Positions 15,975-23,925 of a stretch of 64,000 bases of DNA are shown here, in pieces. Within the stretch, counting starts at the first letter, position 1; the number at the start of each line of letters is the position of its first letter. Below the pieces are notes generated by a model, which was not told the origin of the DNA, did not search any database, and saw only the letters and a list, made by a program, of their open reading frames with translations. A program made the translations under genes and the position numbers. The stretch is from DASTPP01 sp035762175 (GTDB lineage Bacteria; Myxococcota_A; Polyangia; Polyangiales; Polyangiaceae), in assembly GCA_035762175.1 (NCBI GenBank), contig DASTPP010000238.1, positions 1 through 64,000 of the forward strand. The letters run 5' to 3'.

Positions 15975-16576
15975 ATGCCCTCCAAGACTATCGCACCCCA
16001 GGCCTCTCGTCAGGCCCGAGGCGGCGACCGCGCGGCTGGCGAAGGCCCGGCCGACGCGCTCAGCAAAGTCGGCGCCTACCTTCGAGGGCCGAAGCGACCC
16101 GGGGGGCGGCATCGGGTCGTGCTCGGCCTCACCATCGAGCTCGACCGCCTGGCGCCGGCAGGCCACGCGCTCGACGACGCTGGCATCTGCGAGTCTTGCG
16201 CGCAGCGGTGCGTGACTCGACGCGACGTCGCCGCTGCCCGGCGGCGGCCGAGCGCTCACGCCAGCGGGGTTCGTGGGCAACCAAGCTTGTTACCGAGCGC
16301 GCGCACAAGGGCACGAAAGATAAAATCCAGGCGCTGCTCGTGCTGGCCGAGCGATCGGGCGACGCCCGCTTCGAAGCAGAGGTTACGCGCCTGCTCGCGA
16401 GCGTCGACCCCCTGCGGCTCGAAGACGTGCGTGCCGCCGCGCAAGACGCCCTCATCGCCCTGGCGAACGACCCACTCTTTTCCGACGCCGGCGCCGAGGG
16501 CTATGCCCCCACGAGGCGCCAGATCGAGGCCGGCCTCGCCCGCCTCCAATCCATCTTGGAGCTTGTCGGTGCCTGA
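15975..16576 (+). pseudogene. Probable frameshifted gene, unknown function
   Basis: Codon-position GC suggests that the first part (15975 to about 16215) is coding in the frame starting MPSKTIAPQASRQARGGDRA and containing VVLGLTIELDRLAPAGHALD. From about 16275 the coding-like frame is a different one (TKLVTERAHKGTKDKIQALL, LASVDPLRLEDVRAAAQDAL) and ends at 16576. No ATG, GTG or TTG precedes the second part in a sensible place. A frameshift between about 16215 and 16275 would join them. The next gene starts inside its stop (GTGCCTGA), indicating translational coupling. No family recognised. Confidence 0.4.
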
Positions 16577-17129
16577 GCCGAGACGCGCCCTGCGCGCCGA
16601 AGAGCGCCTCGCCGAGCTGCGGCGCGCAAAGGCAAAGCGACGCACCGAGCGCCTGCAGCGTGAGCTCGCCGGCCCGGCCTGGCACCGCATGGTGCGCCTC
16701 GTGCCCATCTCGCTGCGTTTCGAGGGGGCCCTGACCGCGCGCGCCTTGCGCGCCGACCGCGCCGCCATCACGGACGCTCTCCGCGACGACGCCGTCTTCG
16801 CCCTCGACACGGCGATGCGCCTCTCGCACGGCTACGGCTTCTTCGCCAACGACGACGTGCAAGCCTACCTGACGAGCCCCGCCCCCCTCGACCGCCTCGC
16901 CTCGGCCGGCCTTCTCTCGGCCGAACCCCACCCCGACCTCACCCTTCTGCGCCCCTGGCCCGGGCCGCCCCGCCTGCTCGCCTGCGTCGCGAGCGAGCTG
17001 CCTGCCTGTCGCGTCGTGGGGGCCGGCTACCGCGTCGTCACGCCCGAGCGCCTCGCGCGCGAGCTCGTCGGCGCCGTGGGGAGGCGGGCGGACCTGTTCG
17101 CACTCTTTGAGCGGGCGGAGCGGGGGTAG
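16569..17129 (+). CDS. Hypothetical protein, coupled to upstream frame
   Basis: The 186-aa product starts at GTG 16569, overlapping the previous stop by 8 nt. It has a basic, Arg/Leu-rich N-terminus (ERLAELRRAKAKRRTERLQR) and a compact C-terminal domain with LDRLASAGLLSAEPHPDLTL and RVVTPERLARELVGAVGRRA. The last part vaguely recalls C-terminal regions of AbiEi-like antitoxins or nucleotidyltransferase-linked proteins, but no motif is decisive. It borders the low-GC island that begins about 200 bp downstream. Confidence 0.5.
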   Translation: MPEPRRALRAEERLAELRRAKAKRRTERLQRELAGPAWHRMVRLVPISLRFEGALTARALRADRAAITDALRDDAVFALDTAMRLSHGYGFFANDDVQAYLTSPAPLDRLASAGLLSAEPHPDLTLLRPWPGPPRLLACVASELPACRVVGAGYRVVTPERLARELVGAVGRRADLFALFERAERG

Positions 17130-17131
17130 CT

Positions 17132-17413
17132 GTGAGGGATGTTCACTATCTCGTCGTCTCCGCCCGGGCCCAAGAGACGCTGCTGCCACCAGCGAAAGCC
17201 CGTGCTGCCATCGGGCATCGTTACGTTAGCCTGAACGAAAGGCACGGGTATTTGTTCGTGCTCGGCCTCGCCTACCCGCGTGAGAGTGCCCGGTCTTCCG
17301 ACTTCGGTGAGGGCTGTTCGACCGTGCACCTAGAACACTTTCATGTTTTAGCCAGTGTCAGATGTGTCAAAGCGGCTGTCCGAATCCTGTGGAGAATTTT
17401 GCTCGAATTGTGA
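17132..17413 (+). CDS. Short hypothetical ORF truncated by the island junction
   Basis: A GTG-started frame of 93 codons begins 2 nt after the previous stop. The first 60 codons keep the local high GC3. From about 17330 the composition drops and the frame runs into the 3' end of the HEPN gene on the other strand. The simplest explanation is that a third gene of the operon lost its 3' part when the island arrived. It may not be a functional gene now. Confidence 0.3.
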   Translation: MRDVHYLVVSARAQETLLPPAKARAAIGHRYVSLNERHGYLFVLGLAYPRESARSSDFGEGCSTVHLEHFHVLASVRCVKAAVRILWRILLEL

Positions 17414-17911
17414 TTCCACAAAGCGTACGAATTTCCAGGCTCGACGGTAGTGGTCCATGATGTCGTTTTTGGTCATACTCAGTGAGACGCTTGCCATGTT
17501 CTCGTGGGCAAGTCTGTTGCGCGTGGCGCCCACTAGCAGAAAAGATCGAACGCACTCGCCTAGCTCCATTGATTTGATTTTCGAGTTCGCCGTGGCTTTG
17601 AACCCGTCGCCAAAGAGAGCCAGAAATTTATTGACGTTGCTTTGCTGATCCCAATCGAAAAGTGTGTGATATTGCCTGTGGAGTGCCTTCTTTTGCACAA
17701 ATGCACCCAGCCGAGCATCGTGCTTAGTAGCAAATCTTTCCACGATTCCGGTGATTTGTTCCTCAAAAAAACTTCCACAAGCCATGACGAGCAGCTTGGT
17801 AAAATTGGCTTCTGCTTCCACTGCCATTGTCAGTTCCTCACCTTTTTGCAGATGAGAGACGATTTGAGTGAACCGTTCTGCCATTGCGTCGATGACGGTG
17901 GTGTCTGACAC
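17348..17911 (-). CDS. HEPN-domain protein (MAE_28990/MAE_18760-like)
   Basis: The 187-aa all-helical product carries RNRLAH at residues 131-136, the R-x4-H catalytic motif of HEPN ribonucleases, in the usual context LLVGATRNRLAHENMAS. The upstream part (ELTMAVEAEANFTKLLVMAC, FFEEQITGIVERF) matches the RiboL-PSP/MAE_28990-type HEPN family found beside defence genes. It starts at GTG 17911 with AGGAGG 9 nt upstream, 12 nt after the DUF262 gene, so both form one operon. The base composition is close to 50% GC, unlike the surroundings. Likely an RNase effector held in check by, or triggered through, the DUF262 partner; that is inference. Confidence 0.72.
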   Translation of the reverse strand: MSDTTVIDAMAERFTQIVSHLQKGEELTMAVEAEANFTKLLVMACGSFFEEQITGIVERFATKHDARLGAFVQKKALHRQYHTLFDWDQQSNVNKFLALFGDGFKATANSKIKSMELGECVRSFLLVGATRNRLAHENMASVSLSMTKNDIMDHYRRAWKFVRFVESQFEQNSPQDSDSRFDTSDTG

Positions 17912-17923
17912 GACCGAGACCTC

Positions 17924-19138
17924 CTATTTGAAGAGTAGCTCGCGGGCTCTTGCCAAACGTCTAGTCACACGACCTTTGTTAGTGCTTTTTGCGCTCGCGT
18001 CTGCCAAGAAATTTGGATCTGTTTTAAGGGAGGTCATTGCTTGATCTGTCAGGGGTCGAGGCTTGGAGTTTGACATCCACGCATCTCGACAAGAGGCCGC
18101 AAACGCGGCCTCGAAGACCGACACACTCAGCTGACGGGTTTGTGTGCTAAATGGCCCTGTCTTGAGACCCTTTGCCAGTTCTACAAAATCGTAAAATATG
18201 CGCTCCATTTTGACAAGACGTTCAGGTGGTGCCGATCTCATGGATTTAGAGAAATTATTAAGAAAGCGCGTCATGGACGGCTGGTAATTCTCTCCGTCGA
18301 TCAACATGGCGAATCCGCGGAGTATGATTTCCATGTCGCGCATATGCAAGTCGGGTTCTGGGACGCCGATTATGGCTCTCCATTCCTCGTTGACGTTTAG
18401 GCGATGGAGCATGTCAAAAAATTTCGAATGGTAGATGCTGGCCCTAATCTCCTGTGGAGTCAGGTTGATGCCGCCAGCGTTTAGTCTGTAGAATATCTCG
18501 TAAACTGAGGAGTCGTCGTCTTTGGGTGCGTTTTGCTTTACGACAACGCATCTAATGGTTCGATAGTCAAATGTGTCTCGGTCGTCGCCAAGGCTGTCGT
18601 AGCTCAAGCCGTGAAGTCGGTTGGTCTGATTCGGCAGTTTTGTGGGCAATTCCAGGGTAAAATCTTGAAAGTATTTGTCGTCATCCAGTGTCTCTGCGGG
18701 AATCTTGCCGTTTTCGTCAAAGATACGCCTCAGTTCGGCGCGTTTGTCAATGCGCGGGAACCTCTTTTGCGTGTAGTAGAATATTGACATTAGTCGCTGC
18801 TGGCCGTCGATGATGGCCAGCTTGTTTCTTGCTTTTTCGTATAGAAATATCTGTGGCACTGGGAGTCCCATGACTATGGACTCTATTAGTTTTGACGCGC
18901 GGCGAATGTCCCATACGTAGTTTCTTTGAAAAGTTGGTATTTCGAACCTGCCGCTTCGTATTGAATCTACTATTGTTTTTACGTTAAAGTCGTTCGGGGC
19001 TGATATGAGATCGTACTCTTGAACGGCAAAGTCGCTGTCCTTTTCAGGGTCGTCGAGCTCGTCTGCCACACCAGCTAGCCAGTCGTTGTCGCTGGGTATG
19101 CCCTTCATGTCCGTTTTCTCTCCATTGTCGATGGCCAT
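17924..19138 (-). CDS. DUF262 domain protein
   Basis: The 404-aa product has the DUF262 (GmrSD N-terminal, ParB-like) core: FEIPTFQRNYVW (65-76), LIESIVMGLPVPQIFLYE (84-101) and IDGQQR (110-115), the nucleotide-hydrolysing motif of this fold. Residues about 190-380 form the helical C-terminal part (YEIFYRLNAGGINLTPQEIR). There is no C-terminal DUF1524 HNH nuclease as in GmrSD; instead a separate HEPN gene follows after 12 nt. The ATG at 19138 gives the full frame; another at 19108 (MKGIPSDNDW) has a better upstream GGAG. The low GC marks it as acquired. Related proteins sense modified phage DNA or act in abortive infection. Confidence 0.82.
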   Translation of the reverse strand: MAIDNGEKTDMKGIPSDNDWLAGVADELDDPEKDSDFAVQEYDLISAPNDFNVKTIVDSIRSGRFEIPTFQRNYVWDIRRASKLIESIVMGLPVPQIFLYEKARNKLAIIDGQQRLMSIFYYTQKRFPRIDKRAELRRIFDENGKIPAETLDDDKYFQDFTLELPTKLPNQTNRLHGLSYDSLGDDRDTFDYRTIRCVVVKQNAPKDDDSSVYEIFYRLNAGGINLTPQEIRASIYHSKFFDMLHRLNVNEEWRAIIGVPEPDLHMRDMEIILRGFAMLIDGENYQPSMTRFLNNFSKSMRSAPPERLVKMERIFYDFVELAKGLKTGPFSTQTRQLSVSVFEAAFAASCRDAWMSNSKPRPLTDQAMTSLKTDPNFLADASAKSTNKGRVTRRLARARELLFK

Positions 19139-19178
19139 CTTCTAGCCAAGGTGGGAGCTTTCTTCGTCATTGAAGCTT

Positions 19179-19209
19179 CCGGAGGAAAAGCTTGTCAGCT
19201 TTTCTCCGG
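19179..19209. promoter_or_regulatory. Hairpin in the 5' region of the DUF262-HEPN operon
   Basis: CCGGAGGAAAAGCT (19179-19192) and AGCTTTTCTCCGG (19197-19209) pair along 13 bp with one bulged base around a TGTC loop, 41 bp upstream of the DUF262 start. On the minus strand CTGACA inside it could serve as -35 for TTCAAT 18 bp further on. It may be an operator or an attenuator. Confidence 0.45.
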
Positions 19210-19270
19210 CTGGATAGGGACCGGACAAAGACTCCCGCCACTCCTCTCCATTGTCCCCGTCTCCTCCGGC

Positions 19271-19501
19271 AAGAGTACCGCTACTTTTCCCGAGCTGGCC
19301 CCTCCCTCCCCAAAAAGTACCGGTACTTCTCCCCGGCCCCTCCGAGCCTCACAAAAAAGTACCGTTACTTTTTCTGGGGGGGGCACAAACCCCACAAAAC
19401 TTAGCTCGTCTACTTCTTTGAGACGGGGGCAGGGGATCCGAAAAAAGTAACGGTACTTTTTTGGGGTGGGGACCCCTCAGAAAAAGTAACGCTACTTTTT
19501 T
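19271..19501. repeat. Five dispersed micro-palindromes with variable 4-nt loops
   Basis: Copies lie at 19271-19288, 19312-19330, 19353-19373, 19441-19462 and 19481-19501. Each has arms close to AAAAAGTA and TACTTTTT around a 4-nt centre: CCGC, CCGG, CCGT, ACGG and ACGC in order. The spacing is irregular (41, 41, 88 and 40 bp start to start). The arms are conserved and the centre varies. They sit 130-365 bp upstream of the DUF262 start. Confidence 0.85.
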
Positions 19502-19658
19502 CAGGCCCCCCAGCCCTCGCTCAGCCGGCAGCGGCGAGGTGGTGCGGGCGGCTATGGGGTAGGGGCGCCGACTGCTGGCCATCCGCCGCCCCTCCGCTGG
19601 TGTTGCCCGCGCAGACGGCCCCTCGCACCGCGGCGGCTCTCTGCCGACCCTCGAGCGT

Positions 19659-19817
19659 TCACCGAGGTCGGTGGGCCCATCCGGAGGCGGGGCCCCGCTG
19701 TTTGTACGGTGGCCCCAGCGGCATCGCCAGCTCCGCCTCGTCGAGTCGCGCCCACGTCGCCCGCCAGTGCTTCGGCGATGGCTCCAGCATCCGCGTCTTC
19801 GGCCAGGCCAGCAACAC
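19659..19817 (-). pseudogene. Possible decayed ORF with Cys motif
   Basis: On the minus strand a frame open from about 19960 to the stop at 19659-19661 reads APWTCITCGLCIHVLLAWPK and then RMLEPSPKHWRATWARLDEA. The Cys triad and the Trp/Pro-rich continuation look protein-like, but there is no ATG; the first GTG (19817) falls after the Cys triad. It may be a gene remnant. No family recognised. Confidence 0.25.
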
Positions 19818-20024
19818 ATGGATACAGAGACCGCACGTGATGCACGTCCACGGCGCAGTCTCGTCGCTGCCGCCCTCGACGCTCGGCCCCCTCGCCCTAT
19901 CTCGCCCGCTCGCCCCGCCCCCCCAACCATCGCCCGCTGTATCCAGCCAGTTACACCCCGCCTAGGCCCCCCATCGCCCCCTGTAGCCAGTTGGTAACAC
20001 CCAGCGTAGGGGGGGGATGGCCCG

Positions 20025-20181
20025 CGAAACAAAGTTACTACCTCCGGCCGCCCGCCGGCCCCCTTTTGTTAGGCTATTGTATCGACCGGCGATGGGGTAA
20101 AATCACGAAAGCAACATCGTTCGTTCGGATCGTGATGGTCACCCACCCTCGACCCAATAACTTTGTTTCGACCTGCGATGG
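20025..20181. repeat. 13-bp inverted repeat enclosing a structured segment
   Basis: CGAAACAAAGTTA (20025-20037) is exactly inverted at 20158-20170. Inside, ATCACGA (20102-20108) pairs with TCGTGAT (20130-20136). TCGACCGGCGATGG (20082) and TCGACCTGCGATGG (20168) are near-identical direct repeats. The segment has lower GC than its flanks. It could be a small structured RNA, an operator cluster or the remains of a small element. Confidence 0.55.
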
Positions 20182-20246
20182 TCGACATCAAAACCTAGTA
20201 CGCCAGATAAAACCCCCGCGTTTCCGGTTCGGGTTTTCGAGCCAGA

Positions 20247-20361
20247 GCGGTTCTCGGGTGGGTTGCGCCTGCCTGGAGGCGGGGACCCCACGGTTTGAGC
20301 CCCCCGAGGGGGGGGCGAGTTTGGGGTGCCGCAAGGCAGGCGCAACCCACCCGAGAACCGC
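20247..20361. mobile_element. 115-bp element with perfect 28-bp inverted termini (MITE-like)
   Basis: Positions 20247-20274 and 20334-20361 are perfect 28-bp inverted copies (left arm begins GCGGTTCTCGGGTGGG). The 59-bp centre contains a second, C/G-rich stem (CCCCCC-GA-GGGGGG). No flanking target duplication was seen. The length and structure fit a miniature inverted-repeat element or a very stable RNA hairpin; the wide loop and lack of a T-tract argue against a simple terminator. Confidence 0.5.
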
Positions 20362-20417
20362 GCACGTGCCGTTACCGTGGGGTGCGGTGGTGTGGGTAGC
20401 AGGGGGGCCCGGCCGGT

Positions 20418-20537
20418 CGAAAAAAAAAATCGCATCGGGGGGTGCTGAGTACGCAACCGCCTCGGAGGGGGGCCGAAGGGAAGTTGTAACGAGCGGCAGA
20501 GGGCCGCGGCGTTGCACCTCGAAAGGGGGTTGAGACC
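20418..20537 (+). promoter_or_regulatory. Conserved 120-nt leader of paralogue A
   Basis: This stretch aligns with 23926-24045 before paralogue B: an A10 tract then TCG, CAACCG about 84 nt before the ATG, TTGTAAC at -54, an AGGGC block, and GAAAGGGGG (ribosome-binding region) at -17, ending in ACC before the ATG. The A-tract ends exactly 108 nt from the start codon in both cases. Conservation outside the coding part implies shared regulation or a recent common origin. Confidence 0.65.
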
Positions 20538-21717
20538 ATGCACGACGAGACGATTCATCAGGCCGCGGTTGTGGGTGCGGTGGGTGCTGGCGAGGTGGTC
20601 GGGCCGGGGGGCGTGGTGCCCAGCGTGGCGGCCGGGGGTGAGGCGAAGGCAGGGGGGGCGGGCCAGGCTGGCGAAGGCATGGCGATGGCGGTGCGGCCCG
20701 AGGGGGGTGAGCTGAGTGGGGGGGTTGAAGAAGGTGAGGGTGCGGGGCAAGGGGGGGCGACGGGGGTGCGCTTCGGGCTCGGAGAGTCTCGGCAGTCGTA
20801 CCTGACGGTGAAGCCCGCGATCGCGAGCGTCGCCCAGGGTGACCTCTCGACGGTGCGGGTCGACCCCCAGAAGGTGGCGGCGGTCGTCATCAGCTTGCTC
20901 TGGCGTGATTCGAGGCCCGATCGGCGCAAAGAGTTCGAGCGCTTTGCGGCGCAGGGCAACTACGACATGACGCTGCTCGACCGGTTGCCCCGGTATGGGC
21001 GGGCGGTCTGGTACTTGCGGCGCCAGCAGCAGCTCGCCTTGGCCGTGACCTCGGGGGCGGTGGTGTCCGAAGACGATCGGCGCAAGGCCTTCGAGCTGCG
21101 GGCCCACGTGATGTCCGAGCTTGCGTACCATTGCGATGACATGCCCGAGGTCGTCGCCAAGCTCGCGCACCTTCGCGAGGGCTCGGGCCACCAAGACATG
21201 GTCAACGATCTCGAGACGCTGGTCGACCTCGCCCGGCGCCCCGAGGTGCGGGCCCGGCTCGAGGCGAGCCGAAAGTTTCGGCCAGACGCCGAGGTCGAGG
21301 CGCTTCGGTTGGCCGAGGTGTTGCTGCAGTCGATGGGCGTGGGCGAAGAGGGCGAGGCCGAGCAGCTGACGGGGCAGTTGCAGCGGGCGATGACGTTGAC
21401 GCTCCGCGGGTACGAAGAGCACGCGATTGCGGGCAGGTTCTTGTTCCGCAAGGTCGAAGACGTCGAGGCGACCTACCCCTCGCTGTACACGGCGGCGCGC
21501 AGCCCGCGGCGAAAGCGGCAGGCCGATGGGGCGTCGGGCGGCGGCTCGGGGGGCGAGGGGCCCGGCGACGACGGGGCCGGCGGCGACGAGCCGGGCGACG
21601 ACGGCCCCGGGCCGGCGTTATACCCGCCCTCTGTGGTGCGGCCAGGGAAACGGCGGGGCCCTATCTCACCGCGCCGCGCGGGGGGGCGAGGCGCGGGGGC
21701 ATGCGGGGCGGCGTTAG
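20538..21717 (+). CDS. Paralogue A of an unrecognised helical protein family
   Basis: The protein begins MHDETIHQAAVVGAVGAGEV. Residues 1-80 are Gly/Ala/Glu-rich and probably disordered. Residues about 95-320 form a helical domain (VVISLLWRDSRPDRRKEFER, LDRLPRYGRAVWYLRRQQQL, MTLTLRGYEEHAIAGRFLFR). It ends with VEATYPSLYTAARSPRRKRQ and a Gly/Asp-rich tail. The same order occurs in paralogue B (24046). The frame has no stop where expected and stays open to 23162, antisense to a convincing lipoprotein gene. A one-base change in the G-run near 21680 would reach the TAG at 21715-21717, which I take as the probable end. No signal peptide or known catalytic motif. Function unknown. Confidence 0.6.
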
Positions 21718-23126
21718 CGTGCCTTGAGTATGCGCAGTACCTTCAGCGCCGCGTACCCGTCGTCGCCTCGGCCTCCGCCGGCGACGAGAAGGCGCTCGGC
21801 GGCGTCGAGGGCGCACCGCTCGGGGGTGAACCGCCAGGCGGGGTCGTGCAGCGTGGTCTCGGGGGTGCCGTCGGGCGCCCAGCGCACCACGAGGGGCCCG
21901 CGCGCGTCGAGGCCGGCCGACCAGAGGTCACCGCGGTCGTCGACGAGCAGGCACGGCCAGCCGACCAGCGGGCCGGCGGCGCCGACCACCCGGCCCTGGT
22001 GGCCGAACGACATGTCGAGACCAGAGCCGTCACGATGGAACTTCAGCAAGAAGGGCGTACGCTTCACGGGCGACGCGACGGTGTAGCCGGCGACGAAGAC
22101 GCCGCCTTGCCCCTCGGCGGCGACGGCGGTCAGCCGGTACGTCGAGCCCGCGCCGGCGGCGGTGGGCGTCGCGAGAACGTAGCCGACGCCCGCGGCGAAG
22201 GTCGTCGAGGGGTTGAAGTCGCGGTCGAACTTGGCGAGCCCGACGCCGCCCGTGGCCGTCACCCCCCAGTAATAGCCGCCGTCTTCGCCCCCGTATTCGA
22301 CCCCGAAGGCGAGCGACGCGGTGAGGCCGCGATCGGAGAAGGCCGCTTCGAGCGACTGGCACGTGCGCGGCGCCGGCGGGGCGATAGAACAAACCTGGGG
22401 CAGGCTGCCGTAACTCGAAAAGAGAAGCTTGCCCGGGTCGCGGTCGAGCCGGGGCACCAGAACCAGATCGCGGGTGCCGGCGAGGGTGGGCGCCTCGACG
22501 ACGCCGCCCGGGGTGGCGAACGAGATTCGCCAGAGCAACGCTTCTTCGTCAGAATGCTCATACTGAAGTTGATGCGTCAGCCACGTGATTTCGTCCGTCG
22601 AAGGGTCGACGTCCAGCGACAGTACCCTGTCGCCGTCGCTGCCGCGGTCGAGCAAGAGGTACCCGCCCTCGAACGTCACGCTCGGGTCGCTCGTGGCCGG
22701 CTCGAACGTGTCGTCGAACGCCCCGTCGTCGAACAACCGGGCGACGAAGGCGTCTCTGCCGTCCTTCGGTTCGCTCGCCAGAGGCGCGTACTCGAGGCTG
22801 CCGGCGACCACGATCTGCCCCGTGCTCTGCACGTCGAGCCCCGTCACGGTGACCTTGCGCACCGAGCCCGGCGGGCGATTCGTCACCACCCCCCGGAGCC
22901 CGAAGCTAGCGTCGAGCTGAACCCCGCCGCCGGACGCGAGCCCGAAGGCCCGGGCCCCGAAGGGTGCTGGCTCGGCCGGGGCGACCGCTTCGTCACGATC
23001 GCCGCCCGGCCGCGGTTCAGACGCGAGCTCCGCCGTGCCACAACCGAGGGCCGCGAGGGGAGCGACGGCGAGGGGCCATGCGGCCGACAGGCCCGGGCGG
23101 GGTGGGGGACGCTCGAGAAACCACAT
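21714..23126 (-). CDS. Delta-60 repeat lipoprotein
   Basis: The 470-aa product has a signal peptide ending in a lipobox-like LAALGC (Cys near residue 29). The mature part begins with VQLDASFGLRGVVTNRPPGS and repeats the theme (GLDVQSTGQIVVAGSLEY, FVARLFDDGAFDDTF, then LKFHRDGSGLDMSFGHQGRV near the end). These are delta-60 repeats, beta-propeller-like blades common in myxobacterial surface proteins. An outer-membrane-anchored propeller is inferred; ligand unknown. The upstream region (23127-23170) is AT-rich and likely carries its promoter. Its 3' end meets paralogue A head-on. Confidence 0.82.
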   Translation of the reverse strand: MWFLERPPPRPGLSAAWPLAVAPLAALGCGTAELASEPRPGGDRDEAVAPAEPAPFGARAFGLASGGGVQLDASFGLRGVVTNRPPGSVRKVTVTGLDVQSTGQIVVAGSLEYAPLASEPKDGRDAFVARLFDDGAFDDTFEPATSDPSVTFEGGYLLLDRGSDGDRVLSLDVDPSTDEITWLTHQLQYEHSDEEALLWRISFATPGGVVEAPTLAGTRDLVLVPRLDRDPGKLLFSSYGSLPQVCSIAPPAPRTCQSLEAAFSDRGLTASLAFGVEYGGEDGGYYWGVTATGGVGLAKFDRDFNPSTTFAAGVGYVLATPTAAGAGSTYRLTAVAAEGQGGVFVAGYTVASPVKRTPFLLKFHRDGSGLDMSFGHQGRVVGAAGPLVGWPCLLVDDRGDLWSAGLDARGPLVVRWAPDGTPETTLHDPAWRFTPERCALDAAERLLVAGGGRGDDGYAALKVLRILKAR

Positions 23127-23593
23127 AGTGATACTTCCCTGGAGGGTGTATTGATGAAATGACGCGAGCAGCTAATAAAGAGCAAGAACGCCGCCACGCC
23201 GCGTTGCCGCCGAGCCAGGGTTCGCAACGCGGTAAGAACGTCGAGACTGGCCGGCGCGGGCTCGGCGACGCGATTGCGGCCTCGGGGGGGGCGGGCCGCC
23301 CCCGAAGCGCGCAGTGACGCCACGGGCTCGCAATCTCACCCCAACAAGGGCGCCACACGCGTGGCCATTGTCGAGCGCCCTCGGGGGGGCCCCACCGCTC
23401 CCGACGTCACGTCGGCCAATCGGGCGGGGCGCGGGCCACCCCCGAGCCTGCGTTGCTGCGTGTCGCGCAGGCCCGGCGTTCGAGGGCGTGAATCCGACGA
23501 GGCGCAGGTCGAGCTGCTACTGCTGGGGGCTCATCCTCGTCTTCGGGGCCCAGGGTCGGACGGGGTCGCAGCCGTTCGAGTCGCGAGGGTTCA
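23127..23593. other. Intergenic region, promoter side of the delta-60 lipoprotein
   Basis: The first 60 bp are AT-rich and probably hold the lipoprotein promoter. The remainder is GC-rich and non-coding in appearance. A 15-bp palindrome CCGACGTCACGTCGG lies at 23401-23415. No gene recognised. Confidence 0.45.
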
Positions 23594-23845
23594 TCAGGGC
23601 GTGGTCGTGTCGGGGCTCGCCTTCGGCCCGCGGTAGGCGAAGTAGAAGCCGAGGCCCAAGAGGGCCGCCGTCAGGGCGAGCAGGGCTGGGCGGTAGGCCG
23701 CGAGCCAGGCGCACGAGGCGGCCCCCCCGAGGCCGAGCGCGCCGAGCAAGAGAGGGCCGAGGCAGCACGACGACGCGGCCGCGGTGGCCACGAGGGCGGC
23801 CCCGAGCGAGGCCCGCTTCGGTCGATCGCGCCCCGAGCTCGACAC
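23594..23845 (-). CDS. MerT-like small membrane protein
   Basis: The 83-aa product has three hydrophobic segments. The first contains AASSCCLGPLLLGALGLGGA, the vicinal Cys pair of mercuric transporter MerT, followed by YRPALLALTAALLGLGFYFA, the matching third helix. The second Cys pair, on the cytoplasmic loop of full MerT, is missing, and no merA, merP or merR is nearby. It starts at GTG 23845. A metal or sulfide-type inner-membrane transporter fragment or a divergent orphan MerT is the best reading. Confidence 0.65.
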   Translation of the reverse strand: MSSSGRDRPKRASLGAALVATAAASSCCLGPLLLGALGLGGAASCAWLAAYRPALLALTAALLGLGFYFAYRGPKASPDTTTP

Positions 23846-23925
23846 GATTCGGTTGTCCGCCCAGGCCGCCGGCGCGTCAACGAGGCACCCCGCGGGGGCA
23901 CGCGGGGGTGGGGGAGGCGGCCCTC

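Larger units (their letters stand above)
19139..20537. other. 1.4-kb region rich in palindromes, no intact gene
   Basis: No convincing gene lies between the DUF262 operon and paralogue A. The region holds a hairpin at 19179, five micro-palindromes, a possible decayed minus-strand ORF, a pair of 13-bp inverted repeats, a 115-bp element with 28-bp arms and the leader of paralogue A; each is listed separately. Such density of symmetry suggests mobile-element ends, regulatory hubs or a small RNA. Confidence 0.6.

Noticed and set aside
19271..19501. The five micro-palindromes as a CRISPR array
   Set aside because: Repeats are only about 20 bp and palindromic, intervals vary between 20 and 68 bp, and no cas genes are nearby.
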